Assembly (NCBI RefSeq): GCF_004000985.1
Contig: NZ_BIMH01000013.1
Location: 1 to 64,000 of the forward strand
Direction: 5' to 3'
DNA length: 64,000 nt
Source of the DNA: Paenibacillus validus NBRC 15382
GTDB taxonomy: Bacteria; Bacillota; Bacilli; Paenibacillales; NBRC-103111
Positions within the stretch are counted from its first letter, which is position 1. Every line of letters begins with the position of its first letter. The position numbers and the translations under genes were made by a program. This document shows, one piece after another, positions 1 through 10,076 of the stretch. The notes below the pieces were generated by a model that was given only the letters and a program-made list of their open reading frames with translations, did no database searches and was not told the DNA's origin.

Positions 1-2
1 AT

Positions 3-78
<76 letters not shown>

Positions 79-91
79 GCTTTTATCACAA

Positions 92-166
92 TGGGGATTA
101 GCCAAGCGGTAAGGCAACGGACTTTGACTCCGTCATGCCTAGGTTCGAATCCTAGATCCCCAGCCA
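92..166 (+). tRNA. tRNA-Gln (TTG)
   Basis: The cloverleaf has a TTG anticodon, a GGTTCGAATCC T-arm and an encoded CCA at the end. The acceptor stem TGGGGAT pairs with the matching ATCCCCA. Confidence 0.96.
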
Positions 167-171
167 TGCGT

Positions 172-247
172 GAGCCATTAGCTCAGTTGGTAGAGCACCT
201 GACTTTTAATCAGGGTGTCGTAGGTTCGAGTCCTACATGGCTCACCA
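172..247 (+). tRNA. tRNA-Lys (TTT)
   Basis: The cloverleaf has anticodon TTT in the loop of a CTGA-type stem, a GGTTCGAGTCC T-arm and an encoded CCA. Confidence 0.96.
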
Positions 248-261
248 TTAAGATCACGCAT

Positions 262-344
262 GCGCGTATGGCGGAATTGGCAGACGCACCAGACTTAGGA
301 TCTGGCGGGAGACCGTGGGGGTTCAAGTCCCTCTACGCGCACCA
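262..344 (+). tRNA. tRNA-Leu (TAG)
   Basis: This is a class II tRNA with a long variable arm. The anticodon TAG sits in a CCAGA/TCTGG stem, and CCA is encoded at 342-344. Confidence 0.95.
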
Positions 345-351
345 TATTGTT

Positions 352-426
352 GCGGAAGTGGCTCAGGGGTAGAGCATCGCCTTGCCAAGGCGAGGGTCGC
401 GGGTTCGAATCCCGTCTTCCGCTCCA
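352..426 (+). tRNA. tRNA-Gly (GCC)
   Basis: The cloverleaf has anticodon GCC inside CGCCTTGCCAAGGCG, and the GCGGAAG acceptor pairs with CTTCCGC. CCA is encoded. Confidence 0.96.
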
Positions 427-446
427 TTTTTTTCACTCATGTATAT

Positions 447-523
447 GTGCCCTTAGCTCAGCCGGATAGAGCGTTTGACTACGAATCAAAAGGTCGGGAG
501 TTCGAATCTCTCAGGGCACGCCA
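447..523 (+). tRNA. tRNA-Arg (ACG)
   Basis: The acceptor GTGCCCT (447-453) pairs with AGGGCAC (513-519), followed by discriminator G and encoded CCA. The anticodon is ACG, which is read as ICG after A34 deamination. Confidence 0.95.
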
Positions 524-548
524 TTTTCAATTCATAGGATTATTACAA

Positions 549-625
549 CGGGACGTAGCTCAGCTTGGTAGAGCACCTGGTTTGGGACCAGGGGGTCGCA
601 TGTTCAAATCGTGTCGTCCCGACCA
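549..625 (+). tRNA. tRNA-Pro (TGG)
   Basis: The cloverleaf has anticodon TGG in a CCTGG/CCAGG stem. The CGGGACG acceptor pairs with CGTCCCG, and CCA is encoded. Confidence 0.96.
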
Positions 626-653
626 TTTTTTAACTTCAATGTTGAAGCAATAT

Positions 654-727
654 GCGGGTGTAGTTCAATGGTAGAACTCCAGCCTTCCAAGCTGGTAGCG
701 TGGGTTCGATTCCCATCACCCGCTCCA
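654..727 (+). tRNA. tRNA-Gly (TCC)
   Basis: The cloverleaf has anticodon TCC in a CCAGC/GCTGG stem. The GCGGGTG acceptor pairs with CACCCGC, and CCA is encoded. It is the last gene of the tRNA array. Confidence 0.96.
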
Positions 728-741
728 TACTTTTAAGCGCC

Positions 742-771
742 AAAAACCTTTGTATGATGAAGGTTTTTTTT
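742..771 (+). terminator. Rho-independent terminator of the tRNA array
   Basis: AAAAACCTT and AAGGTTTTT form a stem that runs into a T-tract just after the last tRNA. Confidence 0.8.
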
Positions 772-824
772 GTTTTTCCAGGGAGCCAAACTTTCTTTGA
801 GGATAAAATCAGTGGATTTTAAAC

Positions 825-1340
825 GTTGGAGACGAACTCGTGGCCCGTAATTTTGCGCTTGTTCTTCGGATCGGACACGCCGGCAAGCTTGCCGAGCAAC
901 CGGTCGCGCACGATCTTGACGACCTTCATATCGATCTCCCCGATAAACAGACGTCTCCATGACGCCTTCCGCTTCACCATTGCGCAGCAGGCCGTGGTCA
1001 ATAAAGATACACGTCTGCCGTCTGTGCGGCTTGAAATCGCCTTCCGCTCTTCCGTACCCGCGCTTGTCCGTACACTCGACCTTACCGTCCAGTTGGTACG
1101 ACATCAGCTGCATGCCGCAGCAGATATCGAGCAACGGCACGCCCAGCTCTAAACACCCGGATCGACCTTCGGCGAGTCCTCGCCGTTGACGCTCGATGGA
1201 CAGCCGGGGAAGACGATACCCTGGGTTCAAACTCGCGTGCTTGTCCACCGACGTCGAATAAGGCAGCAGCTCGCTGTAGAACGCCGAGGTCAAGGATCCG
1301 GCACCCGGACAATTTGGTTGTACGGGCCGCCAATAACCCT
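825..1340 (-). pseudogene. guaA: guaA remnant (GMP synthase), internally deleted and frameshifted
   Basis: Short stretches in different minus-strand frames match GMP synthase in the correct order. They are a GGxYNQ start, YSELLPY, the glutaminase motif around GVPLLDICCGMQL with its cysteine, IFIDHGLLR from the ATP-pyrophosphatase domain, and [13 protein letters not shown]. The glutaminase piece runs almost directly into the middle of the ATPase domain, so most of both domains is gone, and at least two frame changes occur near the start. GMP synthase normally makes GMP from XMP and glutamine. This copy cannot be functional, and an intact guaA must lie elsewhere if the cell makes its own GMP. 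The identification rests on motif recall. Confidence 0.8.
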
Positions 1341-1384
1341 CCCTAAATATCCAAATGCGAAAAAAGCGTCAAGATCGGCGGAGA

Positions 1385-1768
1385 TTAAGATTGCACGGCA
1401 ATCTGCTCCCAGTTCGGGTCCTTGATCTCCACCTCGTAGCCGACGACAGACTGCTTGTAGTTGTCGCCCCACTTTTTCATCATTTCCAATATAGGGATAA
1501 TCGATTTGCCGTGTTCGGTGAGAGAATACTCGACTTTCGCTGGATACACCGGATACACTTCGCGGTGAATCAGCAGGTCTTCCTCCAGCTCCCGTAGCTG
1601 GTTCGTTAATATTTTTTGCGTGACGGGCAGAAGCATCTTCTTCAGCTCGCAGAACCGCCTTGTTTCCTGTTGACCCAGGTACCAGAGAATCATTGGCTTC
1701 CATTTGCCGCTGATAACCGATATCGTCAATTCCTTTTCGCATAAGAACGTTTTTTTGGGCAAGCTCAT
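1385..1768 (-). CDS. HxlR-family transcriptional regulator
   Basis: The 127-residue protein is a single winged helix of the HxlR (MarR-like) family. It has the family's early cysteine (about residue 10), the [11 protein letters not shown] helix, and the DNA-recognition and wing segments ending in [14 protein letters not shown]. Such regulators are usually cytoplasmic dimers that sense oxidants, aldehydes or electrophiles, often through that cysteine. An AGGGGACG-like ribosome site precedes the ATG. It is transcribed away from the oxidase remnant at 1894, and the 125-bp space between them could hold a shared control region. The target is unknown. It reads open over its full length although its neighbours on both sides are broken. 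Confidence 0.85.
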   Translation of the reverse strand: MSLPKKTFLCEKELTISVISGKWKPMILWYLGQQETRRFCELKKMLLPVTQKILTNQLRELEEDLLIHREVYPVYPAKVEYSLTEHGKSIIPILEMMKKWGDNYKQSVVGYEVEIKDPNWEQIAVQS

Positions 1769-1893
1769 GCCGTCCCCTCCTGAATCGGTATCTATTTGGA
1801 AACCAGGTTTCGAGAAAGTGCGCTATTTCCAAGTGTTCACATAGGAATTATAATTTTAAATATCAGAACTGTAAAGAGGCATCTCGGAGGTGA

Positions 1894-2630
1894 ATGAACA
1901 TGCATGCCGATTATGACGTGATCGTGGCGGGGGCCGGATCGTTCGGCATGAGCGCAGGATATTACGCAGCCAAGGCGGGTGCGCGCGTTCTGATGATCGA
2001 CTCAGGCGACCCGCCTCATACCCTCGGCAGCCACCATGGCGGAACCCGGATATTCCGGGCGGCTTATACGATGGGCGCCGCGTACGTCCGTCTGGCTCTG
2101 CGGGCTAACGCTCTCTGGCATGAATTGGAGCAGGACTATGCAAGCCTGCGTACGGAGCAGGATTTCAGTTCGGGGCCGTTGTTCGAATGTACGGGAGTCG
2201 TCAGTATCGGTCCGATCAGCTCCCGCTTCATCCGAAGCAAGCTTGAGAGCTGCATCGAATTCGGCATCGCGCACCGGCGGCTGACCGCGGCAGAAGCAAG
2301 AGAAGAGTGGCCAGGTCTGTTCGTTCCCGATTCGATGGAAGCTCTCTATGAGCCGAATGCCGGCGTACTGCACAGCGAGCGCATCCTTCGCGTCTACCGC
2401 GAGCTGGCACTTCGGCATGGCGCGAGGCTGCTCCCCTATACAGAGGCGCTGTCGATTGAAGCGACGCCGGATGGCTATGTCATCCGGACGACGGGCGGAG
2501 ATTATTACGCCAAGCGGGTATTGGCAAGCGGAGGAGCCTGGATCGGCAGACTGCTTCCGCAACTGGAGGCAGTAACGCCGATTCGCAAAGCGGTCGGTTG
2601 GTTCGAAGCTCCCCGCGAACAGTACGGAAG
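1894..2630 (+). pseudogene. Sarcosine oxidase / N-methyltryptophan oxidase-like, 3' truncated
   Basis: The reading frame starts like a monomeric sarcosine oxidase family flavoenzyme. It has a GAGSFGMSAGY FAD-binding loop near residue 12, the GSHHGGTRIFR motif that holds the covalent FAD region, and a [12 protein letters not shown] segment. These enzymes oxidatively demethylate secondary amines to formaldehyde and hydrogen peroxide. Similarity stops near residue 240 at WFEAPREQY, where a full enzyme would be about 370-390 residues. The frame then runs through an unrelated out-of-frame ABC ATPase sequence to a stop at 2820. The last third, including the covalent-flavin cysteine region, is missing, so the gene is judged inactive. 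Confidence 0.8.
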
Positions 2631-3062
2631 CGGGCGGAAGCGCGGCTCCGACAAGTCTGTCTGGAAGGCCGCGACGAGGAGTGGCCCTCCGTTCTGTCGG
2701 GCGGCCAGAAGCAGCGGGTGGACCTCGCCCGTGCGCTTATCCGCAACCCCCGGCTGCTGCTGCTCGACGAACCTCTGGGCGCGCTTGATGCGCGAACCCG
2801 ACTGGATATGCAGCACTTGATCGAGCGGCTGTGGCAGGAGCAGCGGTTCACGACGCTGCTCGTCACGCATGACGTGACGGAGGCGATCAAGCTCGCGGAT
2901 CGCATCAGTCTGATCGAAGACGGAGCGGTCGCGCTGGATCTGGCGAATCCGCTGCCCCGTCCAAGGACGACCGCGGATCCGGTGTTCAGCCAATTAGAGA
3001 AAAAGGTGTTGGATCGCATCATGAGAATCACAACCGAATCGACTGGAGCTGACGTCATATGA
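2631..3062 (+). pseudogene. ssuB/tauB-type ABC transporter ATPase, 5' half missing
   Basis: The frame carries the second half of an aliphatic-sulfonate/taurine-type importer ATPase. It has an [15 protein letters not shown] signature, the Walker [13 protein letters not shown], an H-loop [10 protein letters not shown], and the C-terminal LPRPR typical of SsuB. Walker A and the whole N-terminal half are absent because a deletion joined this piece to the oxidase at 1894. It cannot hydrolyse ATP alone. Its stop overlaps the ATG of the next gene (ATGA), so the two were once cotranscribed in a sulfonate-use operon. Confidence 0.82.
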
Positions 3063-4246
3063 GTGGACTAGAACGGATGTTTATACGAACGTCGGAGCAA
3101 GAGGAGCGGTTCTCGCTGATCGGCGAACTGGCCGATACGTTCATCGAAGGGGTCCAGGCAGCTGATGAGAGCAACAGCTTCGCTTACCCGCACATCGATG
3201 CGCTGCGCAAGGCTGGTTTCCCGGCTTACACTGTTCCTTCCGAATGGGGCGGACTCGATATCTCCTTGTACGAGTTCGTGCTTCTGCAGGAGCGCTTGGC
3301 ACAAGGCGATGCGGCGATCGCGCTGGGCATGGGCTGGCATCTTGGAGTCATATTCGATCTCAACGAGAAGCGCCCCTGGAACGATGAAGTCTACGCCGCT
3401 CTGTGCCGCGACGTGGTCGAGCGCGGAGCGCTCGTCAACCGGGCTGCTACCGAAGCGGATTCAGGCAGTCCGGCACGGGGTGGCAAGCCTCGTACGACGG
3501 CGGAGCGTCTGCCAGACGGCGCTTACCGGTTGAACGGCCGCAAGACGTTTACGATGCTGTCGCCGGTGCTCGACTATTTTATCGTAACGGCTGTGCTGGA
3601 CGATTCGGAGACGGAATTCCTCGTACCGCGCGAAACGGCTGGGCTGTCGATCGATCCGACTTGGCGGATGGTCGGGATGCGGGGCACTGCCAGTCATGAT
3701 CTCGTCCTGGAAGATGTGACCGTTCCGGAGGATGCGCTGGTCTATACAGCGAAGAAAGCTTACCATCAGTCTCCCAGTCCGTATCTGCTGCACATCCCGG
3801 CTTGTTACTTGGGGATCGCGCTGGCCGCTCGCAAGGAAGCGCTGAAGTTCGCCAAGGCCTATCAACCGAACTCGCTGCCGCACGCTATTCTATACGCGCC
3901 GAATGTCGAGCAGCAGTTGGGCCAGATTGACTTGGAGCTATCCGTGAGCCGTCATTATTTATACGCGATAGCCGCCCGTTGGGACGAGCTGCGGGGAAGA
4001 CCGGAGGCGTCTACGCTTATTCCGGAGCTGGCAGCGGTCAAAGCGTTCGCGTTGCAGACGGCGCAGTCCGTCGTTGACAAGGCGATGCGGATCGTCGGCG
4101 CTCACGGGCTTGCACAATCTCATCCGCTGCAGCGTTTATACCGCGACGTAAGGTTCGGCCTTCACAACCCTCCGATGGAGGACTTGGTGATTGTCCAGCT
4201 CGGGAAACGGGCCGTTAGGGAAGCGGAAGAAACGGAATGGCGATGA
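3059..4246 (+). CDS. Acyl-CoA dehydrogenase family protein (SfnB/DszC-like)
   Basis: The 395-residue protein has the three-part acyl-CoA dehydrogenase fold. An N-terminal helical domain is followed by a beta domain ([13 protein letters not shown], about residue 157) and a C-terminal four-helix domain with a [18 protein letters not shown] motif near the end, as in flavin-dependent monooxygenases and SfnB-type enzymes. The usual catalytic glutamate of true acyl-CoA dehydrogenases is not evident, which favours an FMNH2-dependent sulfur-compound oxygenase over beta-oxidation. The linkage to an SsuB-type ATPase gene, with a four-base ATGA overlap, supports a role in organosulfur use. The reading frame is intact, but its partners are truncated, so it may be a stranded gene. 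Confidence 0.78.
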   Translation: MSGLERMFIRTSEQEERFSLIGELADTFIEGVQAADESNSFAYPHIDALRKAGFPAYTVPSEWGGLDISLYEFVLLQERLAQGDAAIALGMGWHLGVIFDLNEKRPWNDEVYAALCRDVVERGALVNRAATEADSGSPARGGKPRTTAERLPDGAYRLNGRKTFTMLSPVLDYFIVTAVLDDSETEFLVPRETAGLSIDPTWRMVGMRGTASHDLVLEDVTVPEDALVYTAKKAYHQSPSPYLLHIPACYLGIALAARKEALKFAKAYQPNSLPHAILYAPNVEQQLGQIDLELSVSRHYLYAIAARWDELRGRPEASTLIPELAAVKAFALQTAQSVVDKAMRIVGAHGLAQSHPLQRLYRDVRFGLHNPPMEDLVIVQLGKRAVREAEETEWR

Positions 4247-4384
4247 CCTGCGGGAAGCCGGCTATATTCATCGCGAGCGACATCCAGTATAGGAAGACAT
4301 CCCGACGATAATCGGCGTCGCGAGCACGACGGCCGACTGGACCCACAGGAGCCCTTGGAGCCGGTCGTTGGCCGCTCCAGCCGC

Positions 4385-4508
4385 AGGCGGCGGTCGGATT
4401 AGGCATCCCATGTTCAATGTTTGGGTAGTGCTTCAAGGAAACATGGATCTCACGACCAAGCTTTGATTGCGAAATCCCCTTTCTTTTGCTTGCTTCACTC
4501 AGCTTCAT
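4385..4508 (-). pseudogene. XRE-type helix-turn-helix regulator fragment
   Basis: An ATG at 4508 with an AGGAG site upstream opens a frame that begins like an XRE repressor, with KRKGISQSKLGREIHVS and then a degraded IEHGMPNPTA segment. After about 41 residues the similarity ends and the frame continues as arginine- and glycine-rich sequence of no recognisable family. The region 4247-4385 between this and the dehydrogenase shows no other supportable gene. Confidence 0.45.
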
Positions 4509-4592
4509 TAGAGGCCACTCCTGATACGTTTGCCTCCATGCTGCCGAAAATGGAAAGTTAATATACCAAATTATAATTGGCATAAAATACTT

Positions 4593-5144
<552 letters not shown>

Positions 5145-5434
5145 AGCAGCCCCCTGCGTTCATCGTATATGAAATCACTACGGACTTATGAAACCGAAGA
5201 TCGGTGGTTATAAACAGGGAGAATGGGTAAAACATGAAAGTAACCCTATCCAAGCAACTTGAAGACCGTAAGCATTCCAAAGTCATCATTGGAGAACGAA
5301 TAATTTGGGAGTGCGGGTAATCCGAATCGGAATAAGATGTTTTTTTCGCTTTAGCGCATAAATGGACTACATGCTTGTCCAGGGTTGTGTTAAAATAGAG
5401 GTTATGACTTGCTTGTTTAGGATGGAGGAAAACC

Positions 5435-8227
5435 ATGTCGGACTCAACTGCAATTATCAACAAAAACACGTCCAACAATTTGCTGCGCCGAGACGTAAGG
5501 TTTTTGGGGCATATTTTGGGCGAGGTGCTTGTGCATCAGGGCGGTAATACGCTGTTTACCATCGTAGAGAAAATCAGAGAGATGAGTAAAGCTCTGCGTG
5601 CCCAATACACGCCGGAAATGTACAAGGAATTAAAGGAAACGGTGAGCGGACTGGCTCCGGAAATTCGCCACCAGGTGATTCGGGCCTTCGCGATTTATTT
5701 CCAATTAATCAATATAGCGGAGCAAAATCACCGCATTCGCCGTAAGCGCGATTATGAGCGTACCGCCGGCGAGAATGTGCAGCCGGGGTCGATCGAGGAC
5801 GTCGTGCGCGAGTTGAAAAGCTTGAACATCTCCGCCCCGGAAGTGCAAGAGATGATCTCCGGCATTTCGCTCGAGCTGGTGATGACTGCGCATCCGACGG
5901 AGGCGACGAGACGGGCCGTGCTCGACATTCACCAACGCATCGCCAAAGACGTGGAGGAGCTCGATAATCCGAATCTCACATTCCGTGAACGGGAGCAGCT
6001 TCGCGAGCAGTTGCTCGGTGAAGTCATCACCCTCTGGCAGACCGATGAATTGCGCGATCGCAAACCGACCGTCATTGACGAGGTGAACAACGGACTTTAT
6101 TATTTTGACGAGACGTTGTTCGACGTGCTCCCGCAGGTGTATCAGGAGTTGGAGCGCTGCCTGTTGAAATATTATCCGGAGGAATCGTGGCACGTGCCGA
6201 CCTTCCTCAAGTTCGGTTCCTGGATCGGCGGAGATCGGGACGGCAATCCTTCCGTGACGTCGGATATTACGTGGCAAACCCTAACCATGCACCGCAAGCT
6301 GGCGCTCGAGAAATATGAGGAAGAGCTGCGAAAGCTGATGGCCCATATGAGCTTCAGCAAAAATATCGTCGAAGTGACCGGCGAGCTTCTCGACTCGATC
6401 GAGCAGGACCGTAAAACGGTAGATTTGTCGAACGACGAAGGCTGGCGCAATGAGAAAGAGCCTTACCGCATCAAGGTGCGGTTCATGATCGAGAAAATTC
6501 GCAACAGCGGAAACCCCAATATAGCGGACAAGAAAAAATATACGAATCCGGATCAATTCATGGCCGATTTGCAAGTGATTGAGCGCAGCTTGCGCAATCA
6601 CTATGCAGATTTCATCGCCGATGCATATGTACAGAAACTGATTCGCCAAGTGGAGCTGTTCGGCTTCCATCTGGCCACTCTTGACGTGCGCCAGCACAGC
6701 AAGGAGCACGAGTCGGCGATGACGGAAATTTTAGCCGGCATGAGCATCTGTCCGAACTATGCCGCGCTGTCGGAGCAGGAAAAGATCGAGCTGCTGACAG
6801 CGCTGTTGAACGAGCCGCGGCCGATTACATCGCCGTATATCAAATACAGCGAGTCGACGCAAGAGTGTCTGGACGTGTACCGCGTCATTCAGAAGGCGCA
6901 AGCCGAATTCGGCCGTGCTTGCATTTCCAGCTACTTGATCAGTATGACCCAAGGCTCGAGCGATTTGCTTGAAGTTCTGGTGTTCGCCAAAGAAGCGGGA
7001 TTGTACCTGCACGAAGCGGACGGGTCCGTCACCTGCACGCTGCAGTCCGTACCGTTATTCGAGACGATCGACGACCTGCATGCCGCGCCGGACATTATGT
7101 CCACGCTGTATCAAATTCCGGCGTATCGTAAAAGCCTGGCAAGCAGGAACAACCTGCAGGAAATTATGCTCGGCTATTCCGACAGCAATAAGGACGGCGG
7201 CGTTATTACCGCTAACTGGGAGCTGCGCGTAGCGCTCCGCAGCATCACGGCCGCAGCGAAGAAATACGACGTGAAGCTGAAGTTCTTCCACGGCCGCGGG
7301 GGAGCGCTCGGTCGCGGCGGCATGCCGCTGAACCGCAGCATCCTGGCCCAGCCGGCGGACACGGTCGGCGGCGGGATCAAAATTACGGAGCAGGGCGAAG
7401 TGCTCTCGTCCCGTTATTCGATTAAAGGCATCGCCTACCGCAGCTTGGAGCAGGCAACCTCGGCGCTCATTACGAGCGCGCTGTGGGCCCGCAATCCGCA
7501 GCAAGACGCTTCGGAGGAGCGGTATGAATCCATTATGCGGGGGATCTCGGAGAAGGCGCAGCAGAAGTATCAGGATTTGATTTTCCGCGATGCGGATTTC
7601 ATGTCTTTCTTCAAGGAATCGACGCCGCTGCCGGAGATCGGCGAGCTGAACATCGGTTCCCGTCCTTCGAAACGGAAGAACAGCGATCGTTTCGAAGACT
7701 TACGCGCGATCCCATGGGTGTTCGCATGGACGCAGTGCCGTTATTTGCTGCCAGCCTGGTATGCGGCCGGCACCGGATTATACAGCTACTATCAGGAAAA
7801 GCCGGAACACTTGGCTACCATGCAGGATATGTATAACAACTGGTCGTTCTTCCGCGGCTTAATCGACAACTTGCAGATGGCTTTAGCGAAAGCGGACCTG
7901 TTGATTGCCAAGGAATACGGCAGCATGATCAAGGACCAGCAGGTCGCGAAGCGTATATATGAGCTGATCGAGGAGGAGTACCGGCGGACCTCCGATTTGA
8001 TCCTGCAAATTACCGGACAACAGGAAATTCTCGATAACGTGCCGGTTATCCAAGAGTCGATTCGCCTTCGTAATCCTTATGTAGACCCGCTCTCTTACAT
8101 GCAGGTCGACTTGTTGTCGGAGCTTCGCGCAACGCGCGAGGACGGCGGCGAAGACGATCCGCTTCTACTGCGCGAGGTGCTGCTGACTATTAACGGCATT
8201 GCGGCCGGCTTGCGGAATACGGGTTGA
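5435..8227 (+). CDS. ppc: Phosphoenolpyruvate carboxylase
   Basis: The 930-residue enzyme adds bicarbonate to phosphoenolpyruvate to give oxaloacetate, refilling the citric acid cycle in the cytoplasm. The catalytic histidine motif TAHPTEATRR is at residues 151-160 (His153), and GSWIGGDRDGNP lies near residue 262. The mobile loop FHGRGGALGRGG is near residue 617, and the family's C-terminal asparagine-threonine-glycine ending is kept as RNTG. The ATG has a GGAGG site eight bases upstream. The length fits bacterial enzymes (about 880-930). It is followed by its own terminator. Confidence 0.97.
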   Translation: MSDSTAIINKNTSNNLLRRDVRFLGHILGEVLVHQGGNTLFTIVEKIREMSKALRAQYTPEMYKELKETVSGLAPEIRHQVIRAFAIYFQLINIAEQNHRIRRKRDYERTAGENVQPGSIEDVVRELKSLNISAPEVQEMISGISLELVMTAHPTEATRRAVLDIHQRIAKDVEELDNPNLTFREREQLREQLLGEVITLWQTDELRDRKPTVIDEVNNGLYYFDETLFDVLPQVYQELERCLLKYYPEESWHVPTFLKFGSWIGGDRDGNPSVTSDITWQTLTMHRKLALEKYEEELRKLMAHMSFSKNIVEVTGELLDSIEQDRKTVDLSNDEGWRNEKEPYRIKVRFMIEKIRNSGNPNIADKKKYTNPDQFMADLQVIERSLRNHYADFIADAYVQKLIRQVELFGFHLATLDVRQHSKEHESAMTEILAGMSICPNYAALSEQEKIELLTALLNEPRPITSPYIKYSESTQECLDVYRVIQKAQAEFGRACISSYLISMTQGSSDLLEVLVFAKEAGLYLHEADGSVTCTLQSVPLFETIDDLHAAPDIMSTLYQIPAYRKSLASRNNLQEIMLGYSDSNKDGGVITANWELRVALRSITAAAKKYDVKLKFFHGRGGALGRGGMPLNRSILAQPADTVGGGIKITEQGEVLSSRYSIKGIAYRSLEQATSALITSALWARNPQQDASEERYESIMRGISEKAQQKYQDLIFRDADFMSFFKESTPLPEIGELNIGSRPSKRKNSDRFEDLRAIPWVFAWTQCRYLLPAWYAAGTGLYSYYQEKPEHLATMQDMYNNWSFFRGLIDNLQMALAKADLLIAKEYGSMIKDQQVAKRIYELIEEEYRRTSDLILQITGQQEILDNVPVIQESIRLRNPYVDPLSYMQVDLLSELRATREDGGEDDPLLLREVLLTINGIAAGLRNTG

Positions 8228-8267
8228 TCGACGGAGGATCTCCCTTCATTTTGAAATAACATACGAC

Positions 8268-8307
8268 AGGGCCGGGAGCTTGATTCCATCATGCCACCCG
8301 GCCTTTC
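8268..8307 (+). terminator. Terminator after ppc
   Basis: AGGGCCGGG pairs with CCCGGCCTTT about 25 bases later, ending in a short T-run. Confidence 0.65.
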
Positions 8308-8683
8308 TATGCTGTGTACCATATAGTATAGACCGCTTTGACGAAGCTTGATGCGTCGACGGCGACGTGCTGCTATTTCCATGTATTTGGATGACGGTGC
8401 GATAGGCGCGATCGTTATCCGTCGCCGGCTGAAACTTAGCTACCTGACCGCCGTATTGATGATTATGTCGGAAGTGTGGCTTTTGGTGAACAGGCCCGCG
8501 GCGGCGGCAGCTGCGGCCGTGTCGGTGTATTTTCTTTGGCAGCAGACTGTACAGGGGGTATAGTGGTTTGGTATGCTGTGCATATTGACAGGAATAGTGA
8601 ACGCGGAAAGAACGGCGTCGTCCTGAACAATCTGAACGGACCTGGAGCTCAGACGAGGCAACGTTCGGAGTGGAGGTAGATCG
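8308..8683 (+). promoter_or_regulatory. sigW upstream region with a candidate ECF promoter
   Basis: No convincing gene is seen in this 375-bp stretch. Near 8596-8620 a TGAAC motif is followed about 16 bases later by CGTC, resembling the TGAAAC-N16-CGTA promoter that SigW uses on its own gene. A GCGGC-rich low-complexity patch lies near 8505-8520. The promoter call is tentative. Confidence 0.35.
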
Positions 8684-9250
8684 GTGAATCATATGGACAC
8701 CCGGCTCGCCAAGCTCGCCCGAGGCGGGGATCGAGCGGCTTTCGCCGAATTGGTGGAGCTGTATAAAGATAAAATTTATCATCTCGCATACCGGATGCTG
8801 CACAACCGCCATGAAGCGGAGGAAATCGTGCAGGAGACGTTTTTGCGCGTGTATACAAATTTAGAGCGGTATGACGATCAGCAGAAGTTCTCCACCTGGA
8901 TTTACCGGATCGGCACCAATCTGTGCATTGACAGGCTCCGCAAGAGGAAGATCACTTACTCGCTGGATGCAGAGATGAACGACGGAGAAGGCAACGACTG
9001 GTATTCCACGCTGGCGAGCAACGATCAAACGCCGGACCAGCATGTGGAGCTATCGGAGACGCAGGCGCAAATTCGCGATTCGATCGATACGCTGCCGGAG
9101 AAATATAAGGCGGTCGTCGTGCTGCGGTACTTGCAGGATTTGTCGCTACAGGAGATCAGCGAGGCACTGTCGATGCCGGTTACGACGATTAAGACAAGAC
9201 TGCATCGGGGCCGGGAATACTTGCGAAAAAAATTGGAAACGCTGATTTAG
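8684..9250 (+). CDS. sigW: ECF RNA polymerase sigma factor SigW
   Basis: The 188-residue protein has sigma region 2 (residues 20-90, with AEEIVQETFLRVY and FSTWIYRIGTNLCIDRLRKR) and region 4 (residues 128-180, with LPEKYKAVVVLRYLQDLS and TIKTRLHRGREYLRKKL). It lacks regions 1 and 3, as ECF factors do. SigW directs the response to cell-envelope stress, membrane-active peptides and alkaline shock. The start is GTG at 8684 with a GGAGG site. The anti-sigma gene follows directly, and the placement next to cdaA matches the Bacillus subtilis sigW-rsiW-cdaA-cdaR-glmM-glmS order. Confidence 0.92.
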   Translation: MNHMDTRLAKLARGGDRAAFAELVELYKDKIYHLAYRMLHNRHEAEEIVQETFLRVYTNLERYDDQQKFSTWIYRIGTNLCIDRLRKRKITYSLDAEMNDGEGNDWYSTLASNDQTPDQHVELSETQAQIRDSIDTLPEKYKAVVVLRYLQDLSLQEISEALSMPVTTIKTRLHRGREYLRKKLETLI

Positions 9251-9330
9251 TTTTTTTGAAACGACTTCGTTGCTGCTGCGTATGGTATTACACGACGGAT
9301 TAGGGACACAGAAGAAAGGAGTGGCTCAAG

Positions 9331-9942
9331 ATGGATTGCAAGGAAGCCCTCCCTTTGTTGCACGAATACTTGGACGGAGGCTTGAGCGCTGCTCAGTCCT
9401 CGCAGTTGAAGGAGCATTTGCTTGGATGTGCGGATTGCCGGGCGCGTCTGCAGGAGTACGAAAAGATGGAAGCGCTGGTCCACGCCTGGACCCCGCCCAG
9501 CGTACCTGACGATTTGACCGAGAAGATTATGCGGGCGCTGCCCCCGGTCAAACGACACAATGCGTTATACCGCTTTATTCGCAAGCATCCGGCGGCGTCG
9601 GTTGCCGCGGTCTTCGCCATGGTGATGCTTTCGTCCTTCCTATCGACGTGGAATGACGATCAAGTGCTGGCGGTGAAAGGACCGGATCTGCAATCGGTTG
9701 TCATCAAAGGGGACACGGTTTACGTACCGGCAGGCAGTATAGTGGCCGGCGATTTGACAGTGGAGAACGGGAAATTGCAAGTGGACGGCGATGTGAAAGG
9801 CAATGTGGTTGTGATCGACGGTTCGGTGAATTATGCTTCCACCGCACACATCTCCGGGCAGATCAAACAAATCGACGAAGTATTCAGTTGGGCTTGGTAC
9901 AAAATGAACGCCTGGCTTGCGCAAGTCTCGGACGTTAAATAG
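9331..9942 (+). CDS. rsiW: Anti-sigma-W factor, zinc-finger membrane protein
   Basis: The 203-residue protein has an N-terminal zinc-binding anti-sigma domain with the His29-x3-Cys33-x2-Cys36 motif plus Cys3. A single membrane segment lies at about residues 86-104, and the outer domain has beta-strand repeats like polymer-forming (bactofilin-like) proteins, for example VENGKLQVDGDVKGNVVVIDG. It should hold SigW inactive at the membrane until regulated proteolysis releases it. It follows sigW by 80 bp with an AAAGGAG site. The bactofilin-like outer part is a common Paenibacillus feature and differs from the Bacillus subtilis protein. Confidence 0.88.
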   Translation: MDCKEALPLLHEYLDGGLSAAQSSQLKEHLLGCADCRARLQEYEKMEALVHAWTPPSVPDDLTEKIMRALPPVKRHNALYRFIRKHPAASVAAVFAMVMLSSFLSTWNDDQVLAVKGPDLQSVVIKGDTVYVPAGSIVAGDLTVENGKLQVDGDVKGNVVVIDGSVNYASTAHISGQIKQIDEVFSWAWYKMNAWLAQVSDVK

Positions 9943-9966
9943 ATGATGCGACCCCATTCCTGTAAT

Positions 9967-10002
9967 CCTCCCGGTTCTCTTGTAGAGAGGGGAGGGTTTT
10001 TT
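9967..10002 (+). terminator. Terminator after rsiW
   Basis: CCTCCC and GGGAGGG form a stem that enters a TTTTTT tract. Confidence 0.8.
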
Positions 10003-10076
10003 GTTGCAAATATGGTATTATAAAGAAGCACGCTTAGAGAGACAAACATCTGCGGTACGGTTTGGGGGCTAACGCG

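Noticed and set aside
5145-5434. Antisense frame of 123 codons upstream of ppc
   Set aside because: No family resemblance and no ribosome site; the region probably holds the ppc promoter, though no clear -35/-10 pair with good spacing was found.
8348-8563. 71-codon frame upstream of sigW with a hydrophobic middle
   Set aside because: It has no ribosome site and its alanine run comes from a GCGGC-rich patch, so it is not supported as a gene.
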